64,000 bases of DNA, taken from positions 1,488,001 to 1,552,000 of the forward strand of contig NC_088940.1 of NCBI RefSeq assembly GCF_033473495.1. Direction: 5' to 3'. Within the stretch, counting starts at the first letter, position 1. Each line of letters begins with the position of its first letter. The notes under the pieces are model-generated. The model was not told the DNA's origin. It did not search any database and saw only the letters and a program-made list of their open reading frames with translations. Shown here in pieces: positions 31,238-42,235 of this stretch. The position numbers and the translations under genes are program-made. This DNA is from Cercospora beticola (taxonomy: Eukaryota; Ascomycota; Dothideomycetes; Mycosphaerellales; Mycosphaerellaceae).

Positions 31238-33494
31238 ATGAACCCCGAAGCAGCACTTGCGTTGGTGCAGCGCGAACGAGACATTTTCGAGACGGCGAAT
31301 GAACGGAAGGGGCAACCACGTCCATCAAACCTGCCGACCCGCACGGAGCTCCTGCAATCATTCCAAGCGGCTGGAAAAGCCAACGAGCAGGACGGCCTGC
31401 AGGAACCATATCGAATCATCGTCGGCCACATCTATCCGCCGTCCACCAGGCCGCTCGCGGAACTCGAAGACATCGCCATCGGCGACCTGTGTTTGGAGAC
31501 TGTGCACCATGGCAGACGACTCGTGTTACGCACTATTGGCCACCCCAAGATTGAGGACGGGGTAATCAACGTTGTCGAGGACGCCCACGGAAATGTCGAT
31601 CGTTTGGTGGTATATCATTGCGGCCAAGACATTCTGCGGAAAGATGGACTGGTGGCAGTGAAGGACCCGTACTACAAGATCGCCGTTGATGGTGGCTGTG
31701 TGATTCGTGTTGATCACCCGGGTAACATCATCGTCCTACATGAAGGCCACGAGATCGTGCCAAAGACCCTACGAGAGGCAGAGCTCGATTCCTTGTCTGT
31801 CGATGGCGCAAACATGTATAAGGAGAGAGGCAACAAATCATACCAAAAGACAGATTACAGCCAGGCAGTTCGATTCTACAGCAGAGGGCTTGAGATATGT
31901 GACGCCGCGGCCACTGTCAAGTACGACCTCCGTCGCAACCGCGCCATGGCCAACATGTATCTTGGGCGGCACGAGGCAGCGCTGGAGGACGCCAAAGCAG
32001 CTGTGATTTCCACCAAAGATCTCAACGAGAAGTCGAAGAAGTTGAATGGAAAGGCTTACTACCGAGCCGGTTGTGCAGCATACCAGCTCGAGCGATTCGC
32101 ATCAGCTGCGTCCTTCTTCGAAAACGTCCTGGAACTCGATCCCAAGGACACAGAAGCGCAATCTCAGCTCCGCCGTACGAAGGCTCGTCTCGACGAACAG
32201 GCCAGTGGGCAGTACAATCTCGAGCTCATAACGAAAAAGCTGCGCAAGGATCCCAAGCTGCGAATTCTGGACCACGCAAGTTTCACTTCCAAAGTCGAGA
32301 TCAAAGATGCGAGTGAGAAAGGCCGCGGACTTTTCGCGACTTGTGATTTGGAAGCGGGAGAACTGGTCATGTGTGAAAAGGCGTTCTGCGTGGCTGGCTT
32401 AGAGGAGAAAGCTGAGGAGAGCAGGGTCATCAACCTACTGGACAGCACGATGTCAATTGGCACGCATGCATTGCGACTCGTCAAGGTTCTACAGAAACTG
32501 CTGTACAGTCCCAAGCAAGCAGCTCGTTTCCTTGAGCTATGCGATGGTGACTACCAACCAAGGCCGTCCCCCGCTCTTGTCGACGGCGTGGTCCCCGTCG
32601 ATACCTTTCAGGTGATCAGCGTATTGAAGGCAAATGGCTTCTCCTGTCCCTCATCGGCATCTTCTATCACAATGGACGAAGAGGATGAGGGCAGCAAATG
32701 CACAGGAGTTTGGCTCATTAGTTCCGCCATCAACCACGACTGCATCGGAAACGTCAGCCGCACTTTTCTCGGCGACATGCTCTTGCTGCGAGCCAACAGA
32801 CGCATCTCTGCTGGCGAAGAACTCACTATGCGATACATCAATCCCGAGAACACAATTGAGCAGTTCCATGAGCAGCTGAGAAGAAGCTGGAACTTTTCCT
32901 GCACATGTCGACTTTGCACAGCCGAGGTCAACACGCCGCCGTATCAACGAAGCATACGCGCTTCGCTCCTTGAGCAAGTGATTGAGCTCCAGAATGAGAA
33001 TCTCGTTCTGGAATGGAGCCCTCCATCTATGGAAATCATCAACCAGGTCGAGAAACTTTGCAAGGGAATTGAGCGCACATACAACGACTCTCTCTTCAAA
33101 GCTTTGCCTAGAAGTATGCTGCACGTGGTCCATCTTTGGCTGTGTATGGCGTACGCTACTCAGAGCATGGGTGATGCAATGCTCGACGCCGCTAGGCTCG
33201 TACTTCGAGATTTGGGTTTTGGCATCTCTGAACACAATGGCACCCTGTCCGTTGACAAGTCAAACGCTAGACTCGATGCTTCGGGTATACATGCAGTAAG
33301 TCCAATGCAGACAGGGTTCTTTCCTCGTTTCTTCTAACTGATACCCTGCACAGGCCATGTATGCCGCACAGATCGAGGAAGCGAAAGGCCGGGGTGGTAT
33401 TGCGCGTCAATACGAGGAGCTCGCAAAGGAGCTGTACCTGCTCTTCGCAGGATCGATGTTCGGCTTCGCGGGGCTTTTCCCATCGGTGTTCTAG
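31238..33494 (+). CDS. TPR and SET domain protein (putative lysine methyltransferase)
   Basis: Exon 1 31238-33295 (686 codons), intron 33296-33353 (58 nt, GTAAGT...CACAG), exon 2 33354-33494; 732 residues. After an N-terminal region of about 185 residues come tetratricopeptide-type helices (about 190-330: YKERGNKSYQKTDYSQAVRF, RRNRAMANMYLGRHEAALED, AYYRAGCAAYQLERFASAAS). A split SET domain runs about 345-550: KGRGLFATCDLEAGEL at the start, then the SAM-binding block SAINHDCIGNVSR and GEELTMRYI with the catalytic tyrosine. A post-SET-like zinc cysteine pair CTCRLC follows at about 555. The arrangement resembles SMYD-like fungal proteins without a MYND finger. Substrate (histone or non-histone) is not deducible. 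It converges on the LigT-like gene with 64 bases between stops. Confidence 0.88.
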
Positions 33495-33558
33495 TCATAT
33501 CTCATCACATCATCCCGCACCACTTGCTCGTTCTCGACGCAGAACAGAGACTTGCATA

Positions 33559-34395
33559 TCACGAGCCAGATTCGCCTTTAAATGAGAACTTCCGCTCCCA
33601 TCTCCAGAAACCGCGATCATACCGCCACAACGCAAGTCCTTCCGCCTTCCCACCATCGCCCTTCCAAAACGACTTCAATTCATCCAGTGCATTCTGAACT
33701 TCACCTTCGTCATCCACTTTATTCATCAACGTATAATGCACCCGACACCCTCCCGCATCCTGCTGCGAAAGCCAGCCCTCTCCCTTCCAAGCCTGCTGTA
33801 ACTGTCGATGAATCGACTTGGCTTGATTCCCACCATGTTGATTCGATACCGAGATTGCGAAGCCCTTCTTCAATCGAAAAGGCTCAGTTGCTTCAACGCG
33901 AAAGGGAGAAGTAGTTTTTGTCACTTCTAGCAGAGTGTGAATTATTTTGCTTTCTAGTTTACTTTCTGGTAAAGCGTGGAATAGTGTCAAATGGGCGGCG
34001 AGTTTGTTGATTTTCTTTGGGAAATATCGTTTTCGTAAGTCTGTCATGCGTTCGTGGAGGGGCTTGTCTGTGAGCAGGGTGAGGACGTAGACGTTTTGTT
34101 CTTCGTTTCCTGTTTGTGGGATGTGGGAGGGTGAAGGTCGTCGTTTGCGATGTGCTTCTGGCTGGCTGTGATTTGCCCTGTCGATATGGCTTGCTTGTTG
34201 CCCTCGGCTTCGCTGTGCTGATGACTGATCATTACTCGGCGCCTGTTGAGCTTGTGATGAGGCTGAGCTGAACTGCTTCGATGTGGCTGGAAGCCCTTGA
34301 GAGAGCGTTGCAGAGTAGCTCAAGCCACCCGTACTCGACATTGCTTTCAATAATTGCCGCTGTATTTGAGATGATCGTGGTGCGAACGATGGCAT
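33559..34395 (-). CDS. 2H phosphoesterase, LigT/2'-5' RNA ligase-like
   Basis: A single-exon 278-residue protein (a second possible start at 34341 gives 260). The N-terminal 100 residues are Ser/Gln-rich and probably disordered. The domain from about 105 has the two His-x-Thr motifs that define 2H phosphoesterases: HLTLFH (about 146) and HYTLMN (about 221), with VYVLTLLTD as first strand. Family members hydrolyse or ligate 2'-5' or cyclic phosphodiester RNA/nucleotide bonds. The fungal group is uncharacterised as far as I know, so the substrate is open. No targeting signal was seen. Confidence 0.82.
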   Translation of the reverse strand: MPSFAPRSSQIQRQLLKAMSSTGGLSYSATLSQGLPATSKQFSSASSQAQQAPSNDQSSAQRSRGQQASHIDRANHSQPEAHRKRRPSPSHIPQTGNEEQNVYVLTLLTDKPLHERMTDLRKRYFPKKINKLAAHLTLFHALPESKLESKIIHTLLEVTKTTSPFRVEATEPFRLKKGFAISVSNQHGGNQAKSIHRQLQQAWKGEGWLSQQDAGGCRVHYTLMNKVDDEGEVQNALDELKSFWKGDGGKAEGLALWRYDRGFWRWERKFSFKGESGS

Positions 34396-36202
34396 TTGAT
34401 TGCAACTACGGGATTGATCGTTTGTGGACTGGCTTGGAGGATTTTGATGAACTGGTCACAAAATACTGACGTAGTGATTTGATAGCACGTTCGATGGGGA
34501 CCACGGGACACGAGCTAGAGTGCCAAGACCGTGTTCCAACCTTCCTAGACAGCCTTGGAATGCGAAAATACACTATACTACGGTCTTCGATAGCTCGTGC
34601 GTTTGCAAACACCGGCGTGGTGCGCAGTCAAGGAGTCGGTTGTTACTGCAATATGGCGAGAATCCAGAATCGGGCGTCTTGCTTCGTATCAAAGTCCGAA
34701 GGTGAACATGTCGCTTCGTGGAAAGTGCAAGGTCTCCCCGTGAAGGAAGGCAATGCGTGACTCGTCGCTGCATCGTTCATGGCTGACACGGGCTTGATGC
34801 TGGACGGTGCGCTTGATTGTCCTTGTTCGAACCTCACCTCATCACCTCGCGAAATGGAGCGTCTGTCCTTTGCATTTCAAATGCTGGCCAGCATCGACCA
34901 TGACGGGAGCGGCCGAGAACGCGGAGCAATATATTTGGCTTCACAGAGAGATCTTCCGCAAGCGCAAGCGCACTTTGTCAACTATCCTTGACCTGGCCCG
35001 TCGGTAGTTCTTGCTTGTCGCAAGTTGACGACAGATTCAAAGATTCGCTCCTGAATCACGACCAAAAACGAGCAGCGAACGACTTTCGTGTCGGGCCGGC
35101 GTCGATCCTCTCAGATGTGGACGGGCAGCGGCGCCAGGGCGTCTCGGAGCAGCCACAATGAACTGCCGTCCAGAGCCCCTCAGCAGATCGTGGCCGAATG
35201 CGAAGCAGAAGCAAGCCGAGTGCCCTAGGCATGAATCATTGCCCTGCGTGCGCTGTTTCCCCTACGCAGGATACGCACAATCCATCGCTGCCTTGGCGAT
35301 CGTGCACGTGCGCGACATCCCCGTCGGACCACAAGCGAGGTGCGGGTACGGGCGACCTCGTCGTTGCGGACGTCCAAGCTGGAAATTGCGACTCAGGCTG
35401 ACCGACTTCACCACAACGCTGCGTTCGCTCTCATCTGCCAACGGGCGTGCTCTGTTTATATCGACTTCCATCTGCTCCGGCGCCGGGATTCCCACCGAAT
35501 TGCAATATATTTGACTTGAGCAGATGTGCTGTCTAGCCTGCAACGCCGACTCTCCGTTGCAAAGTGCTTAAGCGACCCAGCGATCACGCACCAATTGCGA
35601 CAGCACCTCAGATTAGGTTGCGGCGGCGCGAGATGCCTTTCCAAATACAACGAGCGTCTATCCATGTCTGCGTGATTGCAAGCTTTCCGGGAGCAACGGG
35701 CTCTCCTGTTCCAACCAATGGCGCTTGTTTCGTCCTGCCAACACTGCCGTTATCCCAGTCTAATCCAACAATCGGGTAATACTCCGTTCTCCAGATCTCT
35801 GGTTGTTCGTGCGGCAACTGCTGGACCACCACCCCCGGCTCAGCTGCGCCTTGTCTGGCGACTCCAAGATCTCATGCTCCGCTCTCGCGACATGGTACTC
35901 GCCTTATTCGCCACGGCTTGAACGCTAGACGGCTCTTGTGGATGGAAGGACCGAACTTTTCCATTTGCTCTCCTGTATCCTATATGACATGCATGACCCC
36001 ATCGCCCGGCTGCCAGATCCATCGCCATCCTCCCAAGAATGACATGTCATCTCCTTGTCAGGTATATTCGCACCGTCAGACCTTCCGCTCCCGTCTTCTG
36101 ACTCGGCAGAGGGTAGCACAACAGCGACTGAGAACAACTTGTTATCGAGTTGCTTAATATCTGCCAGTCGATATACTGGCTACAACATCTCCGAGCAGAC
36201 CG
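34396..36202. other. 1.8-kb stretch, promoter and possible upstream exons
   Basis: Lies between two divergent genes. Near its right end two plus-strand pieces look coding: about 35830-35918 (LRLVWRLQDLMLRSRDMVLAL) and about 35929-36039 (ELFHLLSCILYDMHDPIARL). The latter frame continues after one TGA at about 36040 with LPLPSSDSAEGSTTATENN to 36291. They may be 5' exons of the gene at 36203 or remains of a decayed copy. The left 1.2 kb holds nothing recognisable. Confidence 0.35.
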
Positions 36203-36961
36203 ATGAGCGACAACAAGTTGTGTTCGCTGTTGAGCTTGGACGATTTCCTCTGTTTCAATGGCCCTACAGGAGTGGTTGTTGCCCAGGATGACAGCAGAAC
36301 GAACTTCTTCCACCATCTTGGCCTGCAAGCAAACGCTTACCGGCACCGCATGCTCTATAGAAAGATGAAGGTACGAAGCACGTAATCTGAAGCACGAGGC
36401 TCAGCACTGACATCAAGGTAGGAAGAAGCCAAAGTGGGTATGCGTCGACTGTTTGGAGATCCCAAGTCACTAGATCAATCTGCGGCACGTGGCAAGACGG
36501 TCACGCCACCATACAGTGTCAGTCAAATGTCCGAACTGGCCTTTCAACGGGAAGTGGAAAACATCTACGAGAACGCGTCTCGACAGACCAGAGGGATCTA
36601 CGACCTTACGCGGACCGCCAATGGGCACAATTGGGTGGTCCGATGGATGCTGTGGCATGTCATTCAAGCACGACATGCTGAGGAGAACCGGGCGGCGAGC
36701 AGTGCAGGCGAAGAGGATCGTTCAGTCACGTCTCCTTGCTCTCCTGGGATGGATTGGTCACCGGTCAGTTGCTGCAATCCAGTGCGAAGTAAAGCAGCGT
36801 GGATCAAGACAGTGGTCACGCAGTACGAGACGAGTGATAGTGAAGACTGGGAGAACGACTATCCGCATCACGTTAAAATTAAACCGAGGCAAGCGGCAGC
36901 ACATCTGGAAACTCCTACGACACCGCGGAAATCAGTATTCTGGGATCATGTCATGACTTGA
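36203..36961 (+). CDS. Hypothetical fungal protein, two exons
   Basis: Exon 1 36203-36370 (56 codons), intron 36371-36421 (51 nt, GTACGA...GGTAG, phase 0), exon 2 36422-36961; 235 residues. Splicing joins YRHRMLYRKMK to EEAKVGMRRLFGDPKSLDQ in the same frame, removing two in-frame stops. The exon 1 sequence DDFLCFNGPTGVVVAQDDSR and the exon 2 block FQREVENIYENASRQTRGIYD look like genuine folded-protein sequence. The C-terminal part is acidic then basic (SDSEDWENDYPHH, KIKPRQ). There is no signal peptide, membrane segment or domain that I recognise. The real N-terminus may lie further upstream, see the preceding stretch. Function unknown. Confidence 0.55.
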
Positions 36962-38064
36962 GATACCTAGCGACCACGGCCGCCAACTTGAACTTGAGGC
37001 ACCCCACCGCGATGGAAACACCTCCGAGGTGATGTCGTCTCTCCTTCGGAGAGCACTTTCACAGTCGCCTTAATCGACGAGAGAATCGGGTCATGCAGAC
37101 CAACAGCTGGTTTCCATTCGCAAGCAGGTGCAAGCCCACTGTTTCGCGCAGACCTGGTCTTCACGATTGTCCGGATTCCAGTACCGTGTCGAAAATCCAA
37201 CCCTCTCACCACTACCACGAATCTACGATTTTACGCTGTCACGACTGGAGGAAAGCCGAGGGATCCGGACTGTTGCGACAATTGCCAACATATTTTGGCA
37301 CTTCGTTCGAAGCGCATCATCGATACCCAACTTTGATCGGAGTCGCACGCAGGTGCGGATGCAAATTTCATCTTATGTACGACGAAGACAGTGAGCGAAG
37401 GGAGGATGATTGCGTAATAGCGTGCTACGAATAATTGTACTTCTAGCGCATTGCAGGAGATAGCCACGATGCTATTATATATCCCTCATCCATTTCGAAA
37501 CTTTTTGAAAGTTCGACTTCCTCAACTCCCGACTAATCCTCACTGGATGTCATTTTCCTCATAATGCCCGAAGACTGTCCGCGTGCACTCGACTTGCAAG
37601 GATGTCAGCTGGTGGGTGAGCAGTAGTGCACGATCGCCAAGTATACTTGTACGATAGTTCAGAGACAGAAAAAGGTGTGTGTGTCGCCAGAGTAGTGTCG
37701 CTAGGAACCAGCGGCTTCCGATCCCCGGTGCCCGGTGGACCTGGAATCCCCATCTGACATGCTTGCTTGCATCATCATCAGCCACGTCTTTCCGCCCGTT
37801 GGTTGGACGGCCTTTGACGCCATCCACAACCATCGGCCCGAGATCCGTGAGGCGTGATGAGGCGCGGAACTTTTGTTTTGGGGCTCTTTTCGTTCGCGTG
37901 GAAGAGCAGACATCCTTGTCGTTTTGTTGTTCTAGAGTGTGCCACAGCTCTCCTCAGCTGATATGTACTTCCTGCTACTGTCAGCCTTCGTAATGAGTTG
38001 AGGTGAGGTGAGCTCCAGGTGAAGAGGACATTTGTTCGGGAATATCGTGGATTTGCTGCGGATT

Positions 38065-38100
38065 TTGTTGTTGTTCCTGCTGCTGCTGCTGCTACTGCTG
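38065..38100. repeat. TTG/CTG trinucleotide microsatellite
   Basis: Four TTG-type units followed by about eight CTG-type units (one CTA interruption) in noncoding sequence. Confidence 0.85.
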
Positions 38101-39320
38101 ATCTTCCTCACAATTGTCAATTTGAAGTGTAATAAATTGAGATGCAGTTTCGCACATTCCATTTTCGGGACATCGAAGTGGCGTGTGAGGTAGTCAAGAC
38201 CTCAGCTTGCCCTGTTGTCCTTCCTTCCTGGTGCCTAGCTGCTTTTTGCTTGCTTGCTCGCTCCTACCGGTGCCCTCCAGGGTGCAGTGACGCCTGGGCT
38301 TGCTGGGCTTGCATGCAAGCTTGCAGAGCCTTTTCTTCACACTTGCGTGTAATCCTTCGACCTTGTTGGTCGTTTGAGGTAACCTCGGGCAAGGCTCGGC
38401 AGGGCATTGAGCGTCGTCCCAGTCGTTGTTAAGAGAACTACGCTGTGTCGTGCTGTGACAGAAAATGGAATTCTGCATTCTCTTGTTGTAGCAATGTCCT
38501 TTCTACATGCAAGTGTTTTGTCATTCTTGCTACAAATCATCGACGAGTCGTCGACTTCTCCGAGGGATGCGGCTTCATTGCGGGCGAGTCGTCAGCTCAT
38601 TGCGAGTTTGGCCGTGTCGTATCATTAGTGTGGGCGCAGCCAGTGCCTCAAATGGCCTAGACTTTCAGCTCGACTCTACTACCCATTTCTGCACATTTCT
38701 GCAGGTGCTCAATGACAAACGTCACTTACGCCCGTAGCTCCTGTCTATTACGGAGCAGCCCGGCTCCTCGTGTGCTCACTTTCTTTGCTTTGGCTTCGTT
38801 CCATCGCAGTGCAGCAGCAGAAGTTGTTGTCTAGCAACATAGTGCAACGATCCTAGCCACTCGATCGATTACCTTCCCAGCGACAATGTAAATGTGACGG
38901 CTTCGTTTCGCTTTGTGCCCGAAGAGCTCAAGAGTGTCGTTTTCGGGGTCCAATAGTGTAGGAGCAACCCCCCCGGAACCTTGGTGGGGCTTGGCTCCAA
39001 CCACGATCAAGTGACAGCCATGCTTCTGCTCGCAAGTTGGAGGAGGCGAGAAGATTTGTGAAAACAAGCGTTGCACGTGGAAGACGTGTGCATGTTCGGA
39101 CAACCTACAGTACGCCGTGTGACCCATCGGAGCTAAGACCGGCTGAGGAAAGAGACCAAAGGAACAACATCGACCAGATCATTGGGTCGTAAGAGCGCAG
39201 AACTAGGGTGGGAGTCCCCCTCACGGACCCGCCGAAGGGCACATTAGGCCCTCGTGTGCGTTGTTCGCAGTAGTGTTGTTAATCACAAGCCGTACGTACA
39301 CCGTACGTGTATGGTGCACA

Positions 39321-39358
39321 GTACGTACAGCCTCTCTGGACTGATAGGCTGTACGTAC
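39321..39358. repeat. Perfect 13-bp inverted repeat in a GTAC-rich patch
   Basis: The left arm GTACGTACAGCCT (39321-39333) is the exact reverse complement of the right arm AGGCTGTACGTAC (39346-39358), with a 12-base spacer CTCTGGACTGAT. A stable hairpin is possible in single-stranded DNA or RNA. The flanks carry further GTACGTAC copies at 39292-39307 and 39482-39515. No open reading frame or transposon signature accompanies it. Confidence 0.9.
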
Positions 39359-40077
39359 AGATGAAGCTCCGTAAAATGCCACCCTATACAAGGTCAGGGT
39401 ATCGAATTATCCACTGGCATGTGGGGGCCTTCACTCAGATTTGTAGGTACTATACCAACCTGGACTTAGCTCGACCTGTGCGTACTAGTACGTACCCGTA
39501 CAGTGTACGTACGTACAGTAGAAAATCCTTGGTGTACCGTATATTTACAACACTAGTTCGCAGTGTGTATAGTGGGTCGTTCCGACGGTCCAGCTCTACT
39601 ACTATGTCTGCAGACTTCCGATGGAACTCAATTGGAGGTTGTGGCAGTAGTGCCGATCCATCTTCAGCCGAGCCGATCAATATGGACTCGTGGATGTTCA
39701 TGCAGGCGGGTGGACAGAGGTGCAGACAGCTCGCTTGCTCTTCCCACACAGCTCGCTGCACTTGCTCGACAGAGAGCACGCGACAGATCGTATAAGCACC
39801 GCCCTGCCATCTCTCAAGACTGCAGAGTATTACGTCCCATTTTTCCAACAGTGCCGAATCCGACGCTCGCTTTTGCTCGCCGCTATACTGAACGATTCGC
39901 CCCAGAATTAGAGTACAAGGCAGGACCACAGAACTTCCGAGACCCTCCAGGAGACTTCTCATCGCAGCTGCCTCCAGATCAAGATTTGCACAGTTGCAAT
40001 CGACGTTGCAGAAAGGCAACCTCACGACTCGCCCGAGCTTTCGAACTGCCGTCAGAAAACCGATTACCAAGAGCACA

Positions 40078-40296
40078 ATGTGCTATCTCTCCAATATCAA
40101 GTGGGAGAAGTGTGGCCACTACGCCATAATCACGGAACCATGCGCCGAAGCAAGGAGAAGACAACCACCCTCGCTGTGTACAACAGTTCACGAGCCCAAG
40201 GCGACCTTGATTCCTAGGTCGCGAGGAGTGTGTCCTGATCAAACCCGACACGCTGGTCAGGCTTCAGCCACTCCGCAGCACATGCCGACATGTTGA
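40078..40296 (+). CDS. Putative 72-residue Cys/His-rich protein
   Basis: A short frame starting ATGTGCTATCTC. The N-terminal pattern MCYLSNIKWEKCGHYAII, then EPCAEAR and SLCTTVHE, with later RGVCPDQTRH and MPTC, resembles a widespread type of small fungal protein opening with Met-Cys-Tyr and a Cys-Gly-His step, which I suspect bind zinc. Five cysteines besides the N-terminal one, and several histidines, are visible. No signal peptide. The call rests on pattern only, and a chance frame is possible, especially as it lies in a gene-poor stretch. Confidence 0.4.
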   Translation: MCYLSNIKWEKCGHYAIITEPCAEARRRQPPSLCTTVHEPKATLIPRSRGVCPDQTRHAGQASATPQHMPTC

Positions 40297-42235
40297 AAGA
40301 AAATCCACGAATGATCGCGAGGGGGATGCAGGCGATGTAATGTCCTGGCGAATGATAGTGTTATCATAGAAGGAGCCGAAAGTGGTCGAAAGAGCTTCGG
40401 TTGTTGGTAGCTGTGGCGAATAATGTGCGTCCTATTATGGTCAGGCGTCAATCGGCTTTGAACGAAATGGGTTTCTGCAAACATCGCTTAAAGCAGGCCA
40501 AGGCGCGATCGCACTGCGGCGACCAATGCCAGCGTAATACAAGCGAGTGCGTGGAAGCCATTGTTGAGCCTTTACCACAGTCGACATTGTATGCATGAGC
40601 CTATGCCGCAGGAGGAGCACTTTTCTCCGCAAACACGAGCTCAGCCCAGCCGATATTGGCCACGCAGAATCCTGTCGGCATGCATGATGGCGCTGAGTCC
40701 CGTGAAGATAATATGGGAATGCGGTGCTGCAGAATCCATTGGAACACGTCGGCTGCATGAGTCCGTCGACGTTCGCTCGATGACTACTGCACGAGGAGAC
40801 CGAAGGGGTCTAGAAAGACGACAAATGGGGCTTGAAGGGGGTCCCCGAATTGCGTACTAAATCCCGGTTTCGGTGGAGCGCATCACGCAGTTGCACGTTC
40901 GTTGGCTTGGAGTGCTTGCCGTCGTGCGCAACCTGCCGGGAATGCATCAACTTTAGCTTTAGTATGTGCCACATAGCCACCAAGTGACAGCTGCTGTCAG
41001 GAATTTTACATGTCCTCTCACTGCTTGACTTGCGAAGCGCGTCTCGTCCTTGCAGCGAAATGAACAGTCGCTGTGAGATCGCCTTGCTGACGATTCGATT
41101 TTCTCCAGTCGTGCACGAGCGGGATGAAGCCATCATGAACGCCCAAGTCGGAATTCCAGACAGAGATCGAGTCGCGCGAAATGCATGTGTGTCTGGACCA
41201 CGAGGACATCCCGGTTGTCCGCTTCACAGCCATGCATCGGCATCCGATGGCGATGTAACAACCTGAATAGGCGTCAAGCAGCAAGTTTCGCCGCTAATGT
41301 TACCTAGTCTGCAACTTGCGAATGTTCGGTAGGCTAGATGTGCTGGCAACTTGGCAAGTTCCATTTCTCGACAGTGCTTGAAATAGGCCGCTATAGCCTG
41401 CGCCTAATGTGGCCGATCTAACGTAGCACGGCCCGGAGACTTCGATCCGCGTTGCAACATCAATGGTATTTCGTCCACATCGTGATAGAATGACTGATGA
41501 CAGTTGTGCTACCTCTGTAAGAAAAAGGTGACTGGCCACGGCTAAATCGGTAAATGGCTTGCCGCCTGCGCGCAAGAAGAAAACATTCCTGATCATCGAT
41601 CATTGGCCAATTCGTCTGACCTCTTTGGCGCGTATCCTCATGTATCCAGAGCGCGTAATCAGCTTCACGATCAGAACATGTGAAGAAAGTGGCGCGAGGT
41701 GCAGAATCTATGATTTCGACCAAATAAGCCACTGGAGAAGGGCCGAGAAGGGTCGATCGTCTCCAGATGCTTTTGCAGCTTTCCTAGTCATCCCGTCATG
41801 CAAAAGCTAAGGGCGGCCCAAATCTGGCCGCATTGGGATGATCGTATAGATTAAATGGTGGCTTCCAATACCGCTTGCTTAAGCTGCCACAGGTCACTGT
41901 GGTCACCGATTATGCCAAACAGACACTGCTTGTCTCCTTGAGGGCCGTATACTGACTTGCTATGATCCCAGGCTCGTGTCAACTGTCATTGTCCAGACAG
42001 ATGAACGGCAATGGTTAAGTTCCCCGGACGGCTCCAGCTACATGATTCAGTGATCATGGCTGTGCTTTCGCTCGCCGTCGGCGAACTCTGTGAGAGCTGG
42101 GCGGCGGTGCAAAAGCAATCGGGCAGCGCAGAGCATACCGCAACTGTCCGACACTTCGATTTCTGTTCTTCGTGCTGCAGCGCCGCCCGCGGAGACGAGC
42201 ATCACGCGATATTGCTAGATCTGCATGCCAGGACC
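40297..42235. other. 1.9-kb stretch without a clear gene
   Basis: Scattered short frames on both strands (for example 40441-40758 minus, 41300-41596 minus, 41559-41810 plus) without recognisable features. The right end is the 3' region of the zinc-cluster gene. Confidence 0.35.

Larger units (their letters stand above)
36962..40077. other. 3.1-kb stretch without a clear gene
   Basis: Open frames on both strands (for example 36967-37218 and 37540-37833 minus, 37093-37434 plus) overlap and lack recognisable domains; the C-terminal part of the first (LHDPILSSIKATVKVLSEGE) is the most protein-like. A trinucleotide microsatellite (38065-38100) and a GTAC-rich patch with an inverted repeat (39291-39515) are inside. 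Confidence 0.35.
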
